64,000 bases of DNA. Origin: Pseudoalteromonas viridis (GTDB lineage Bacteria; Pseudomonadota; Gammaproteobacteria; Enterobacterales; Alteromonadaceae). The stretch lies in contig NZ_CP072425.1 of assembly GCF_017742995.1 (NCBI RefSeq), positions 620,001 through 684,000 on the forward strand, read 5' to 3'. Each line of letters opens with the position of its first letter. Position 1 is the first letter of the stretch. The notes beneath the pieces were generated by a model, which had not been told where the DNA came from, searched no databases, and saw only the letters and a program-made list of their open reading frames with translations. Of the stretch, positions 28,324-38,106 are shown piece by piece. Made by a program: the position numbers and the translations under genes.

Positions 28324-29370
28324 TTAACAGGCGAGCTGGATCTGGTCGCGACCATTGGCCTTAGCACGGTAAACTGCCTGGTCGGCCATCTTCAGTGCGT
28401 GGCTGAACGGCATGCTGGGGTTTACTTCGCTTACTCCAAAACTGGCCGTTACTCTGATCAGGGCATTTTCCTGGCGCACCTCCATATCCCGGGTGGCAGA
28501 ACATAATCGACTGGCCACCATATGCGCGTCACTGACCGAAGTTTCTGGCAGCAAGACCACAAACTCTTCGCCGCCTAAGCGACAAAAGCAGTCTTCAACG
28601 CGCACCACATCGAGGCAGCACTGGGCAAACTTTTGCAGTACTTTGTCGCCGGCATCATGACCAAAGTCGTCATTGATCCGCTTAAAGCGGTCAAGATCCA
28701 TCATGATCAGGCTCATTGGCCGCTCAGTACGCTGATGACGACTCATTTCACGCTTGGCATGCTCCATCAAGAAGCGACGATTGTTCAAACCCGTGAGCAT
28801 GTCCTGAAACGCCATTTTGGTGAGCTTTTGCTGCATCTGATACAACTCGTGGACCAACAGGCGCCGGCTGCAGCAGTCTGCGACCATTTCTGTGATAGCT
28901 ACTTCCCACTCCTGCCACTGACGCACATCAGTGCGCCCTTCACAACACACCACCCCCAATGCAATACCATTTTTGAAAATCGCGGTATCCAGCATAGTGG
29001 CAATATCATTGGGCTTAAGGTAAATGTCGGTAAATTCGCTGGTACGGGGATCCAGGCTGGCATTGTCTGCTGCGATCGACTGACCGGTAATAATGGTGGC
29101 AAAATAGACGGGAAAGTCATCAATGCTCAGCACAGGCAGCTGTGCTGGCACATCCTGCCAGTCGGTATTGGCATAGTTGAGCAGCTTAGTAGGCTGGTGC
29201 ATGTCATCAAACAGCCACACCGAGACACGATCAACCTGAAGCAAAGATTTTGCTTCAAAAATAATATCGTGCAGAAAGCTCTGATGTTCGCCGGAAACAT
29301 CGACTTCTTGCGAACTGATCCGCCGCAATTTTTGCGTGCTCTGAGTTAATCGATTCAAAGTGACTACCAA
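28324..29370 (-). CDS. GAF-GGDEF diguanylate cyclase
   Basis: A soluble 348-residue protein with an N-terminal GAF-like domain (about 25-165, LLQVDRVSVWLFDD) and a C-terminal GGDEF domain (about 185-345). The active site is intact as GGEEF and the inhibitory I-site RVED lies five residues before it, so c-di-GMP synthesis with product inhibition is expected. The start is uncertain: TTG 29370 gives the full GAF domain but lacks a clear ribosome site. A hairpin with arms GGCATCGT/ACGATGCC lies just upstream (29392-29413). Confidence 0.88.
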   Translation of the reverse strand: MVVTLNRLTQSTQKLRRISSQEVDVSGEHQSFLHDIIFEAKSLLQVDRVSVWLFDDMHQPTKLLNYANTDWQDVPAQLPVLSIDDFPVYFATIITGQSIAADNASLDPRTSEFTDIYLKPNDIATMLDTAIFKNGIALGVVCCEGRTDVRQWQEWEVAITEMVADCCSRRLLVHELYQMQQKLTKMAFQDMLTGLNNRRFLMEHAKREMSRHQRTERPMSLIMMDLDRFKRINDDFGHDAGDKVLQKFAQCCLDVVRVEDCFCRLGGEEFVVLLPETSVSDAHMVASRLCSATRDMEVRQENALIRVTASFGVSEVNPSMPFSHALKMADQAVYRAKANGRDQIQLAC

Positions 29371-29503
29371 GTCGCAAAACGGGTGAAATGGGGCATCGTT
29401 TTAGTACGATGCCATGCCCTTGTTATACACTAATAATATCTCGCTTGCGCCAAAATGCACTGTTTTCTTTGCGCATTACGCGCTCAGCGCAGGCTAAGCC
29501 ACA

Positions 29504-31132
29504 TTAGGCCATGTACTTTGCCAGATACTTTTTAAACACCGGATCGCTCTGCGCCAGGCCTTTTTGTTCTGCCAGGATCTCGTTTAACATCTGCTTTGAG
29601 GTGAGCGGATTGGCTAACACCACTCTGAATACCACAGTTGGCTGATGCTGATACTGAGCGGGAGTTAAACGCGTCCGCGAGACAAAAGAGCGTCCCGACT
29701 CACGCTGACGTTTTTGCATACTGGCGGTAAAACGATTAAGTGCAGCATAAATGTCGATGCGCTCCTGCTCATCTGCGCGGTCAATCGCCTGGCGGATCTG
29801 CCTTGGCACATAGCGATAGGTCAGCAAACATAGCTCCGGCTCTGAAACCAACTCAAAGTCTTCGTCTGCGCGGATCAGATCTGCAAAATACTGGGCTTTT
29901 TCAATGCCTTTGTCGATCAGCATTTCATAGCCTTTACGGCCAATCACCCGCAAGCAGGCATGCACTAACATGGCCATGCCCGGACGACTGCCTTCCAGAG
30001 TATGACTGCCCAAATCTTTAGAGCCTTTACGCAGGATATATTCCGCATGGTGTTCAATGGCATCCGTTGCAGTAGGGTCTTTAAACAACACTATGCCTGC
30101 GCCCATTGGCACATACATCTGCTTGTGCGCATCTATGGTGATGGAATCTGCCAGCTCAATGCCCTTGAGCAAGTGACGGTAATTGTCAGACAGCAAAGTC
30201 GCACCGCCCCACGCTGCGTCGACATGGAAATGACAACCCAATTCCTGTGCAAGGGCCGCCATTTCTGGCAAGGGGTCAATGTTGCCGGTCTCAGTAGTGC
30301 CCGCAACGCCAACAATGGCCATGACCTTGATCCCACGCTCACTCAGTTCCTGTGCTTTGGCACGCATAGCCGCCACATTGACCTTGTTATTATCATCGGT
30401 TTTTACCGCAACAAAGTTACTACGGCCAATGCCCAGTACATCGGCGGCTTTACCCAGTGAATAATGGCCGCGCTCAGAAACCAACACTGCCAGGCCTTTA
30501 TAACCATAGTGCAGCATGGCGGCCATAATTCCTTCACTGGCAAGCCCCTTAAAGTCACCATCCGGGCCCAGTAAGCGGTTGCGCGCAATCCATAAAGCCG
30601 AAATATTGGCGATGGTGCCGCCAGAGCAAAACGCACCAAGCGCGGTCTTCGCGCTGTGCATCCACTTTTCATAGAAGGCGTCGTTTTCGCCATAGGCAAG
30701 ATGGTGCATCATACCCAGCACCTGGCGCTCCAAAGGCGTGAATGCTTTTGAAGTTTCTATTTTTACCAGGTTCTGGTTTAGCCCGACCATCAGCTTAGAT
30801 AGCGGCAGAACAAAATGCGGCAGCGCTGAGGTCATATGCCCGATAAAACTTGGCGAGGCGGTATGCACAGAGTGCGCCACCAGCTGCTCCATAATATCCT
30901 GAGCATAGTCAGAGACAAACATTGGTTCTTCCGGGATCATCGCCGACTGAAAGTCTTTTTCTATCTCATGCAATGGCTTTTCAATTGCTGCGATATTTTC
31001 ATTCAGAAAGCCCGCCAGATTACTGGAAATTTCCTGCTCTATTACACTTAACGTGGAGCTGGGTGCTTCTGGAACGGTGAAAATACGCATTAAGCTTTCT
31101 TCAGAAGCGACTGCACAACGCTTTGGACCCAT
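29504..31132 (-). CDS. panP: PLP-dependent aspartate 1-decarboxylase PanP
   Basis: A 542-residue group II PLP decarboxylase related to glutamate decarboxylase. The PLP lysine is in TIDAHKQMYVPMGAG, the cofactor Asp in FHVDAAWGGATLL, and the phosphate-binding segment in SGGTIANISALW. The N-terminus (LMRIFTVPEAPSSTLSVIEQE) and HTASPSFIGHMTSALPHF are characteristic of PanP, found in Vibrio and relatives that lack PanD. Its product beta-alanine feeds PanC, encoded at 10.1 kb. The start with MGPKRCAV is supported by AGG 8 bases upstream. A GAD-like activity on glutamate is the alternative. Confidence 0.87.
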   Translation of the reverse strand: MGPKRCAVASEESLMRIFTVPEAPSSTLSVIEQEISSNLAGFLNENIAAIEKPLHEIEKDFQSAMIPEEPMFVSDYAQDIMEQLVAHSVHTASPSFIGHMTSALPHFVLPLSKLMVGLNQNLVKIETSKAFTPLERQVLGMMHHLAYGENDAFYEKWMHSAKTALGAFCSGGTIANISALWIARNRLLGPDGDFKGLASEGIMAAMLHYGYKGLAVLVSERGHYSLGKAADVLGIGRSNFVAVKTDDNNKVNVAAMRAKAQELSERGIKVMAIVGVAGTTETGNIDPLPEMAALAQELGCHFHVDAAWGGATLLSDNYRHLLKGIELADSITIDAHKQMYVPMGAGIVLFKDPTATDAIEHHAEYILRKGSKDLGSHTLEGSRPGMAMLVHACLRVIGRKGYEMLIDKGIEKAQYFADLIRADEDFELVSEPELCLLTYRYVPRQIRQAIDRADEQERIDIYAALNRFTASMQKRQRESGRSFVSRTRLTPAQYQHQPTVVFRVVLANPLTSKQMLNEILAEQKGLAQSDPVFKKYLAKYMA

Positions 31133-31445
31133 TTTAATACCTAATCATGCGTGGGTAACTGATATTGGGAGTTACCTTGCCAAGTTGATACGAAATGACT
31201 AACTTTACTGTAAAGTGATGGGAAAGTCTGCAATGCAGTCAAAAAAAATGAACTCTGCTTGATAATTTGATGAACCTCTGATGACACCGCATGACGTACT
31301 AAACCCAGCATTTAGTACGACATTTGTTAGGTGTAGGGTTCACAAATAAGGCAATTTCGTTAAATATTTTGTCAGCATTGTCAGAAATGGATAGTATTAG
31401 GAACAATCTTTCCCACCAGACTTGAAGACTCAAACGGAAACTGAC
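31133..31445. other. Divergent intergenic region with two inverted repeats
   Basis: About 310 bases between panP and the GGDEF-EAL-like gene. GGTAACT/AGTTACC (31154-31160, 31170-31176) lies 22-44 bases before panP, where a repressor or activator could bind. CGTACTAAA/TTTAGTACG (31295-31303, 31311-31319) lies mid-region. No gene is visible. Confidence 0.5.
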
Positions 31446-33344
31446 ATGAATAAACGGAATTTCGCGCTGAAGGCCTTATCACTGACCTGGATAGTCATCG
31501 GCTTTGTGGTTTTTATCGCGTCTTTATCGGCCTATGTGCTGTACACCTACCATCAAACTCGCAGTACCATAGTTAACGGGATAGATCAGCAGCTCAAGAT
31601 GGCCGCACGCAGCACTCAACTGATACTGGGTGATGATTATCATGACAGGCTCGATGAAATTAACGACGATGAGTATCGACACAAAAGCATGCAACTGTCG
31701 CAGCTGGCGCAACACCTGGGTGTAGAATACGTTTATGCCATGGTCTACGACGCCCCCTATGTGCGTTTTAGTGCCTCCAGCTACACCCAAAATGATGTAC
31801 TGCAGGACAAAGTAACCCGCTTGCTGGACCTGTATCCAGAAGCCACCGCAGTCAACAAAAGCGCCTTTCGCTCAACACAACCCTTATTTGAAGTCTCTGA
31901 AGACAAATGGGGCCACTTTAAAACCATTTTTATTCCCCATGTAACGCGCGATGGCCGGGTGTACCTAACCGGTGCAGACATCAAAACGTCACACATTCAG
32001 ACCGAGCTTGCCAAAAGTGTCAAAGAGGCACTGTTCACCGCCTGTTTCTTTTTTGCCATTGCCTTGCTGGTAGCCGGGATGTACTTATTGATATTGAGAA
32101 AAACCCTGACAACAGACGCCCGTACCGGATTCCCTAATCGCCTCGCGCTGGAGCAGGACCTGGCGAAAAACCCTAACCAGCACCTCAGCCTGGCAATTGT
32201 TGCCATTAATGAGCTGGAAGAAATTGTCAGCTTTTATGGTACTGACGTCGGCGATGAGATCATCCGCCGGGTGATGAGCCATTTCAGCGAGTTTACGGCC
32301 CCCTTTAAGGTCTACCGCCTCGCTACAGCAAAACTGGTGTTGTTGAGTGACGCTACTAAGGGAGAGCACTACCTGAGCAGTCTGATCAATGAGTTCCCCG
32401 TCACAACGCCAATCTTGCAGCAGCCGCATTTATACGTCCAGCTCACCGCGGGAATAGCCAGTGGTAATAAACGTCTGCTACTGGAAAACGCGTTTATCGC
32501 CTGCCGCCAGGCACAGCAAAAACAACAGCGCGTATGTATGTATGGGCAAGACCCCACACAGATCAAAACCATTCAGGAATCTCATATTGCGATTGCCAAA
32601 ACCGTGCAAAGCGCCTTTGAACAACACCGGATCCTGCCCTATTTTACACCGCGCATGGGCACCGAGAGCAAAGCAATAGAGCAATATCATTGCACCCCCC
32701 GGGTGCTCACAGAGCAGGGGCTGATCTTACGTCCCGAGTCTTTTTCTGATGTGATCCGTCATTCCAGACTGAGCTCTCAGCTGACCAAAGTGATGTTAGA
32801 ATTGTGCACTGCACATTTTCGTAAATCGCATCATGCGTGGAGCATGCAATTGAGCTGGCAGGACCTGGCCGACCCACAAATGATGGAATTTATTTTTGCC
32901 CAGCTGAGACGCTACCCGCAACCGGCCAAAATTACCTTTGAGCTGGAAGAGCAGGAAGTGATTGAGCACTTTGCTGATATGCGGGTGTATATCAATGTGC
33001 TAAAAAGCAAAGGCGTGAATATCATGGTGGCATCGAGTAACAGCGGCCTCCTGACCATCAGTCGGGTACTCAAGCTCACCATAGACAGCGTTAAGCTAAC
33101 CTCCAGCGTGATTGAACAGCTTGGCGAAGATACTGAACTCCATGAGTACATTGAACACATTGCAAGACTGTGCCATGAGCGCCAAATCGCACTGCTGGTC
33201 GACGGTGTACAGAGTAAATATCAGCTGGAGCAGCTACTGGATTGTAACGTGAAGCTGGTTGAGGGAAGTCTTATCGGCACACCCGGACCACACATCAACA
33301 TAAGCCCGGGCAACCTGAGCAAAGATTTACAGGCCAGCGCCTGA
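31446..33344 (+). CDS. Membrane protein with degenerate GGDEF and EAL domains
   Basis: A 632-residue protein with membrane segments at about 12-35 and 200-222 flanking a periplasmic sensor region. Both cytoplasmic domains have lost their catalytic residues. Where GGDEF should be it reads RLATAKLVLL. The EAL motif is replaced in QYHCTPRVLTEQG, and the metal-binding DDFG loop reads ASSNSG. The folds are still recognisable (TDARTGFPNRLAL, VEGSLIGTP). It is probably a c-di-GMP effector or a protein-interaction module rather than an enzyme. ATG 31446 is preferred over TTG 31422, though neither has a strong ribosome site. Confidence 0.8.
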   Translation: MNKRNFALKALSLTWIVIGFVVFIASLSAYVLYTYHQTRSTIVNGIDQQLKMAARSTQLILGDDYHDRLDEINDDEYRHKSMQLSQLAQHLGVEYVYAMVYDAPYVRFSASSYTQNDVLQDKVTRLLDLYPEATAVNKSAFRSTQPLFEVSEDKWGHFKTIFIPHVTRDGRVYLTGADIKTSHIQTELAKSVKEALFTACFFFAIALLVAGMYLLILRKTLTTDARTGFPNRLALEQDLAKNPNQHLSLAIVAINELEEIVSFYGTDVGDEIIRRVMSHFSEFTAPFKVYRLATAKLVLLSDATKGEHYLSSLINEFPVTTPILQQPHLYVQLTAGIASGNKRLLLENAFIACRQAQQKQQRVCMYGQDPTQIKTIQESHIAIAKTVQSAFEQHRILPYFTPRMGTESKAIEQYHCTPRVLTEQGLILRPESFSDVIRHSRLSSQLTKVMLELCTAHFRKSHHAWSMQLSWQDLADPQMMEFIFAQLRRYPQPAKITFELEEQEVIEHFADMRVYINVLKSKGVNIMVASSNSGLLTISRVLKLTIDSVKLTSSVIEQLGEDTELHEYIEHIARLCHERQIALLVDGVQSKYQLEQLLDCNVKLVEGSLIGTPGPHINISPGNLSKDLQASA

Positions 33345-33388
33345 ACACCGGTGCGGTATTGCCAGGCGGCGCACCGGTGATGCTGCAC

Positions 33389-34054
33389 CTATAACTGAGC
33401 AATCAAACGGGTGCTTTGTTGACCGCTGGCCCAGTACTTACGCTCAAACGGGGTCATTGCTGTATCACTTTCATAGGCACTGACCTGGGCCTTTTTACCA
33501 GCCAGTTCCAGACTGCGGGCAAACTCCTCAACGTAAATTGACCAGTTACTGCGTAACTCCAGTCGGCCACCCAGCTCCACGATATAAGGGAACACCGCCG
33601 CCCCATGCCAGCGCCTTTGCAGGTGCTTGGCTTTAGGCCAGGGGTTGGGATAAAGCAAATAATGGTGCGTAGGCTGCCAGTTGGCCTCACAGGCCAGACG
33701 CCAGAAATCATTCAGATCCGCCTGCACCAGAATATACTGACCAGACTCCGTCTGCTTGTATTCAATATCATGCTTTTCAAGGCGGTGCTCTGACTTATCA
33801 ATCCCTATGACCAGCGCATCCGGATGCAGTTTTGCCAGATTCGCCGTACTTTCACCTACTCCACAGCAAGAATCCAGAATAATGGGGCCATCGAATGCCT
33901 TTACTTTTTCATTCACCTGCTCAAAAGCCTGTTGAGTATGGGCCGCGATGGGTTTTTTGAATGGTGTGCTGAGGTGTTTCTGGACCACTTCATCTAACTT
34001 TTCGTGGAGCCCAGCCTGATTACTGGTGATGCTTCTGGAGTTTGCGTCTGACAT
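33389..34054 (-). CDS. TrmB-family SAM-dependent methyltransferase
   Basis: A 221-residue class I methyltransferase. Motif I is LDSCCGVGESTANLA, the acidic ribose-binding turn is IGIDKSEHRL, and the TrmB signature YPNPWPKAKHLQRRWHG is complete. It lacks the N-terminal RxRSF segment seen in typical tRNA m7G46 methyltransferases and is shorter, so it looks like a paralogue; whether it acts on tRNA is open. It stands alone between two unrelated genes. Confidence 0.8.
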   Translation of the reverse strand: MSDANSRSITSNQAGLHEKLDEVVQKHLSTPFKKPIAAHTQQAFEQVNEKVKAFDGPIILDSCCGVGESTANLAKLHPDALVIGIDKSEHRLEKHDIEYKQTESGQYILVQADLNDFWRLACEANWQPTHHYLLYPNPWPKAKHLQRRWHGAAVFPYIVELGGRLELRSNWSIYVEEFARSLELAGKKAQVSAYESDTAMTPFERKYWASGQQSTRLIAQL

Positions 34055-34162
34055 AACAGCGTATCAATGTTCATAGTCTGAAAAATAATGGCGCTATTTT
34101 ATCTCAGTCCGCCCGATTAAGTAAGCGGTAGTGTGGCAGAGCAACCTCTGCCACCTTTCAGA

Positions 34163-34936
34163 TCAGTGACGTAAACCAACGCCGCGCTTGATCAGGTTCA
34201 GCGCCACTGCAAATAACACAGTGATAAAGCCAATCAACACGCCAAAGGCCAGCGTAATATTGACATCAGACACACCCAGGAAGCCATAGCGGAAGGCATT
34301 TACCATGTAGATAATTGGGTTGACCTGAGACACGCCCTGCCAGAACTCCGGCAGCAAAGTGATAGAGTAAAACACCCCGCCCAGATAAGTCAGTGGTGTC
34401 AGCACAAAGGTTGGAATGATACTGATGTCATCAAAGCTGTTGGCAAACACAGCATTGATCAAACCACCCAGCGCAAAGACTGCCGAGGTCAGTAATACCG
34501 TTAGTACTATCACCGCCAGATTGTGAATTTGAATATCCACAAATAGCAAACTAACCAAAGTAACGATCAACCCCACCAGCATACCACGGGCCATACCGCC
34601 GCCCATATAACCCAACACAATAATGTAGTTAGGCACAGGAGCGACTAACAACTCTTCGATGCTTTTCTGAAACTTAGTGGAATAAAAGCTTGATGCCACA
34701 TTGGAATAAGAGTTGGTGATCACCGACATCATAATAAGACCCGGCACGATAAACTCCATATAGCTGAAGCCACCCATTTCACCAATGCGTGAGCCGATCA
34801 GAGAACCAAATATCACAAAGTATAAGGTCATGGTGATGGCCGGTGGCACCAGGGTTTGCACCCAAATACGCAAGAAGCGGATACACTCTTTGATCCAGAT
34901 ACTTTTCAGTGCTACGCCGTAGTTTAAGATTTTCAT
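34163..34936 (-). CDS. ABC-2 type exporter permease
   Basis: A 257-residue inner-membrane protein with six hydrophobic segments and the ABC-2 permease pattern (FVIFGSLIGSRIG, FIVPGLIMMSVITNSYSNVASSF, TYLGGVFYSITLLP). It is close to the YadH group. Its start overlaps the end of the ATPase gene by four bases, so the two form one exporter. The substrate is unknown. Confidence 0.9.
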   Translation of the reverse strand: MKILNYGVALKSIWIKECIRFLRIWVQTLVPPAITMTLYFVIFGSLIGSRIGEMGGFSYMEFIVPGLIMMSVITNSYSNVASSFYSTKFQKSIEELLVAPVPNYIIVLGYMGGGMARGMLVGLIVTLVSLLFVDIQIHNLAVIVLTVLLTSAVFALGGLINAVFANSFDDISIIPTFVLTPLTYLGGVFYSITLLPEFWQGVSQVNPIIYMVNAFRYGFLGVSDVNITLAFGVLIGFITVLFAVALNLIKRGVGLRH

Positions 34937-35853
34937 TCGCTGCGCCCCTGTTCCAGTAATCCGACAAACAATTCTTCCAGGCGGTTTGCCTTATTTCGCA
35001 TACTCAGCACCGTATTGCCCTGCTCATTGAGCTGGGTAAACACCCCATTCAGACCCTGAGACTTAGCCACCTCGACTTCCAGCGTGTGGTCATCAGTCAG
35101 GGTATACTCATAGCCCTCTAGTTTTACCGGGTTAATTGGTGCTTTAAGGTCTAGCACAAAGGTTTCTTTGTCTAGCTTGGCCAGCAAGGCTTTAATGGTC
35201 GTGTGTTCGACGATTTTGCCCTGATCGATAATGGCAATATTACGACACAGCAATTCCGCTTCTTCCAGATAATGGGTGGTCAGGATAATGGTGATCCCCT
35301 GCGCGTTGATCTCGCGCAGGAAGTCCCACATAGAGCGGCGCAGCTCGATATCTACCCCGGCTGTGGGTTCATCCAAAATCAGCAGCTTTGGCTCATGCAT
35401 TAAAGCACGGGCAATCATCAGGCGACGTTTCATACCGCCCGATAAGGTGCGGGCTTGCTTGTCTTTTTTATCCAGCAAGCCCAGTTGCTTCAGGTATTTT
35501 TCGGCGCGCTCGTGGGCCAGTGCACGCGGTACGCCATAGTAACCGGCCTGATTCACCAAAATCTGATTGAGGGTTTCAAACTGATTAAAGTTGAACTCCT
35601 GCGGCACCAGGCCAAGGTGAGACTTGGCCGCTTCCAGATCGGTATCTATGCTGTGGCCAAATACTTCAACCTGACCCGCCGTTTTGTTTACCAAAGAAGA
35701 AATAACCCCTATGGTAGTCGACTTACCCGCGCCATTTGGGCCCAGCAACGCGAAAAAGTCGCCCTGCTCAACCCGTAAATCAATCCCTTTAACGGCTTCA
35801 ACGCCGTTACTGTAGACCTTACGCAGGCCAGATATATTTAATGCCTTTGTCAT
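34933..35853 (-). CDS. ABC exporter ATP-binding protein
   Basis: A 306-residue ATPase of the YadG type. Walker A is GPNGAGKSTT, the Q loop VPQEFNFNQF, the signature TLSGGMKRRLMIARAL, Walker B LLILDEPTAGVD, and the H loop TTHYLEEAE. A C-terminal extension of about 85 residues follows, common in this group. ATG 35853 is chosen because GAGGA lies 10 bases upstream; a start 18 bases earlier would overlap that site. Confidence 0.92.
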   Translation of the reverse strand: MTKALNISGLRKVYSNGVEAVKGIDLRVEQGDFFALLGPNGAGKSTTIGVISSLVNKTAGQVEVFGHSIDTDLEAAKSHLGLVPQEFNFNQFETLNQILVNQAGYYGVPRALAHERAEKYLKQLGLLDKKDKQARTLSGGMKRRLMIARALMHEPKLLILDEPTAGVDIELRRSMWDFLREINAQGITIILTTHYLEEAELLCRNIAIIDQGKIVEHTTIKALLAKLDKETFVLDLKAPINPVKLEGYEYTLTDDHTLEVEVAKSQGLNGVFTQLNEQGNTVLSMRNKANRLEELFVGLLEQGRSE

Positions 35854-35941
35854 CTTATTGTTTTTCCTCACATCCCCATGTTGTTGTTTTCACTTGTTTG
35901 TACCGATACGCTGTTTAACCGAGCGGCTTCACAGCTTAGCT

Positions 35942-36559
35942 TCAGTCGCCATAGCCCCAGCGTTTCGCCAGCTGATGCTCTATACCTAAGTGGTCTAAAA
36001 TGCGCGCAACCATAAAATCGACGAGATCCTCGATGCTTTGCGGCTGGTGATAAAACCCGGGTGCCGCGGGCATAATAGTGACCCCAAGGCGGCTCAGTTT
36101 AAGCATATTTTCCAGATGAATGGCACTGAATGGCGTTTCTCTGGGCACCAGAATAAGCTCGCCGCGCTCTTTGATCACCACATCTGCAGCGCGCTCTAAC
36201 AGGTTGTCGGATGCCCCCATGGCAATCGCCGACACGCTGCCTGCGCTGCACGGACAGACCACCATTTTCTTCGGCGCCGCAGAGCCCGACGCCACAGGAC
36301 TGAACCAGTTGTCTTTACCAAACACCTGAATTTGTCCAGCCCTGGCCTGATAGAGCTCACTGAGCTGTGCTGTGGCCTTGTCTTCGTTACCAGACAGTTT
36401 GATGTTAGATTCGGTGTCCAGCACCACTCGCGCCGCACTGGAGATCAGCACATAAACCTGATAATCCAGCGCCACCAGCACTTCGAGTAAACGCAAACCA
36501 TATGGCGCGCCCGATGCGCCGCTAAATGCCAGCGTAATGGCTGGCTTAAATTGTGACAT
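35942..36559 (-). CDS. ubiX: Flavin prenyltransferase UbiX
   Basis: A 205-residue UbiX that makes prenylated FMN, the cofactor of the ubiquinone decarboxylase UbiD. The FMN-binding N-terminus is [21 protein letters not shown]. Further features are [27 protein letters not shown], read in parts ([19 protein letters not shown]), and [20 protein letters not shown] 36559 (MSQFKP) follows the mpl stop by 4 bases and has GAGG upstream. Confidence 0.93.
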   Translation of the reverse strand: MSQFKPAITLAFSGASGAPYGLRLLEVLVALDYQVYVLISSAARVVLDTESNIKLSGNEDKATAQLSELYQARAGQIQVFGKDNWFSPVASGSAAPKKMVVCPCSAGSVSAIAMGASDNLLERAADVVIKERGELILVPRETPFSAIHLENMLKLSRLGVTIMPAAPGFYHQPQSIEDLVDFMVARILDHLGIEHQLAKRWGYGD

Positions 36560-36563
36560 AACT

Positions 36564-37913
36564 TTATGACCTCTTTTCGCGCAGTGCACTTAACACTGCG
36601 GTATGGATCCCATTAAACCCACCGTTACTCATGATCAGGACATGCTCACCCGGTTCTGCCTTGGCCACCACCGTCGCGACGATGTCATCTGTGTTGTGAT
36701 AGCAGTCATAGCCCGCCCGCTTAGCCGCGTCTTGCAGTGACCAGCTCAGATTGGGCGGCTCAAACAGCATCACCTCATCGGCTGCCGCCAGTGAATCCAT
36801 CAGAGTTTGCTGATGGACCCCCATTTTCATGGTGTTAGAGCGCGGCTCCAAAATCGCGGTAATGCGAGCATCGCCCACTTTGGCGCGTAGTCCCGCCAAA
36901 GTGGTCTCAATGGCCGTGGGATGATGGGCAAAATCATCATACACACACACGCCGTTTACCTCTCCCAGCAATTCCATACGTCGCTTGGGCGAGATAAATT
37001 CACCGAGCGCCTCAATGCTGACGGACACAGGAATACCCACATGACGCGCAGCCGCAATGGCCATCAGGGCATTTTTGACGTTATGCTCGCCAATGGCCTG
37101 CCAGCTCACGGTGCCCTGACTTTCGTCGTTCAGTAACACCTCAAACTCGCTGCCATCGGCTTTACACAGGCGGTAATCCCAGTCGCCACCGAGGGTTTCT
37201 TGCTGGCTCCAGAAGCCTCTGTCTATCACTTCGCACAGAGGTTTATCCGCTGCCGGGTAAATCGCTTTACCCTGCGCAGGTAAGGTACGAAGTAAATGGT
37301 GAAACTGGGTCTGAATTGCGGCCAGATCGGCAAAAATATCGGCGTGGTCGAATTCCAGGTTATTCATGATCAAGGTGCGCGGCAGATAATGAACAAACTT
37401 ACTGCGCTTATCAAAAAACGCCGTGTCGTACTCATCGGCCTCAATAACAAAAAACGGGGTATCACTGGTGCGTGCCGACACGCCAAAGTTTTGCACTATG
37501 CCGCCGATCAGAAAGCCCGGCCGCAGCCCTGCATATTCCAGCAACCAGGCCAGCATACTGGCGGTGGTGGTTTTACCATGGGTACCCGCTACCGCCAGTA
37601 CCCAGCTGTTTTGCAGCACGTGATGTTTTAGCCACTCGGGACCTGAGGTATAAGGCAAGCCGCGCTCAAGCACATATTCTACACAGGCGTTCCCCCGGCT
37701 CATGGCATTGCCAATCACCACCATATCGGGTGCCGGGTCCAGCTGAGCCGGATCATAGCCCTGGGTTAATTCAATACCAAGCGACTCCAGCTGAGTGCTC
37801 ATAGGTGGATAAACGTTTTGGTCGGATCCCGTTACCTTGTGGCCCAGCGACTTCGCAATGGCCGCAATGCCACCCATAAAGGTGCCGCAGATCCCAAGAA
37901 TGTGAATATGCAT
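36564..37913 (-). CDS. mpl: UDP-N-acetylmuramate:tripeptide ligase Mpl
   Basis: A 449-residue Mur-ligase paralogue that recycles murein tripeptide by joining it to UDP-MurNAc. The N-terminus is [19 protein letters not shown], the ATP loop [15 protein letters not shown], followed by [19 protein letters not shown], and the C-terminal domain has [15 protein letters not shown] and [10 protein letters not shown]. It is adjacent to ubiX and probably cotranscribed. Confidence 0.95.
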   Translation of the reverse strand: MHIHILGICGTFMGGIAAIAKSLGHKVTGSDQNVYPPMSTQLESLGIELTQGYDPAQLDPAPDMVVIGNAMSRGNACVEYVLERGLPYTSGPEWLKHHVLQNSWVLAVAGTHGKTTTASMLAWLLEYAGLRPGFLIGGIVQNFGVSARTSDTPFFVIEADEYDTAFFDKRSKFVHYLPRTLIMNNLEFDHADIFADLAAIQTQFHHLLRTLPAQGKAIYPAADKPLCEVIDRGFWSQQETLGGDWDYRLCKADGSEFEVLLNDESQGTVSWQAIGEHNVKNALMAIAAARHVGIPVSVSIEALGEFISPKRRMELLGEVNGVCVYDDFAHHPTAIETTLAGLRAKVGDARITAILEPRSNTMKMGVHQQTLMDSLAAADEVMLFEPPNLSWSLQDAAKRAGYDCYHNTDDIVATVVAKAEPGEHVLIMSNGGFNGIHTAVLSALREKRS

Positions 37914-38040
37914 GATTTAATTAACTAATTAGCTGACTAACCCGCTTAGGTTATCATACTCGTCTGAACCTTGGCTGGTTTTGTGAGCGGATCTCTACAA
38001 AACACTTTTGCAGCTGGTACAAAGTCGCCACAACAGGCAT

Positions 38041-38080
38041 AAAAAAACCGGCTTAAGTGCATCACCTAAGCCGGTTTTTT
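38041..38080 (-). terminator. Terminator of pyrE
   Basis: Arms CCGGCTTA (38048-38055) and TAAGCCGG (38067-38074), with A and T runs on the two sides. It lies about 27 bases after the pyrE stop on the minus strand. Confidence 0.88.
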
Positions 38081-38106
38081 AAATACAATTTTAACGGGCT
38101 ACCTAA

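Noticed and set aside
29392..31319. TTTAGTACG-containing hairpins on both sides of panP as element ends
   Set aside because: The shared stretch is only about nine bases and the hairpin arms differ, so chance or separate regulatory sites are as likely.
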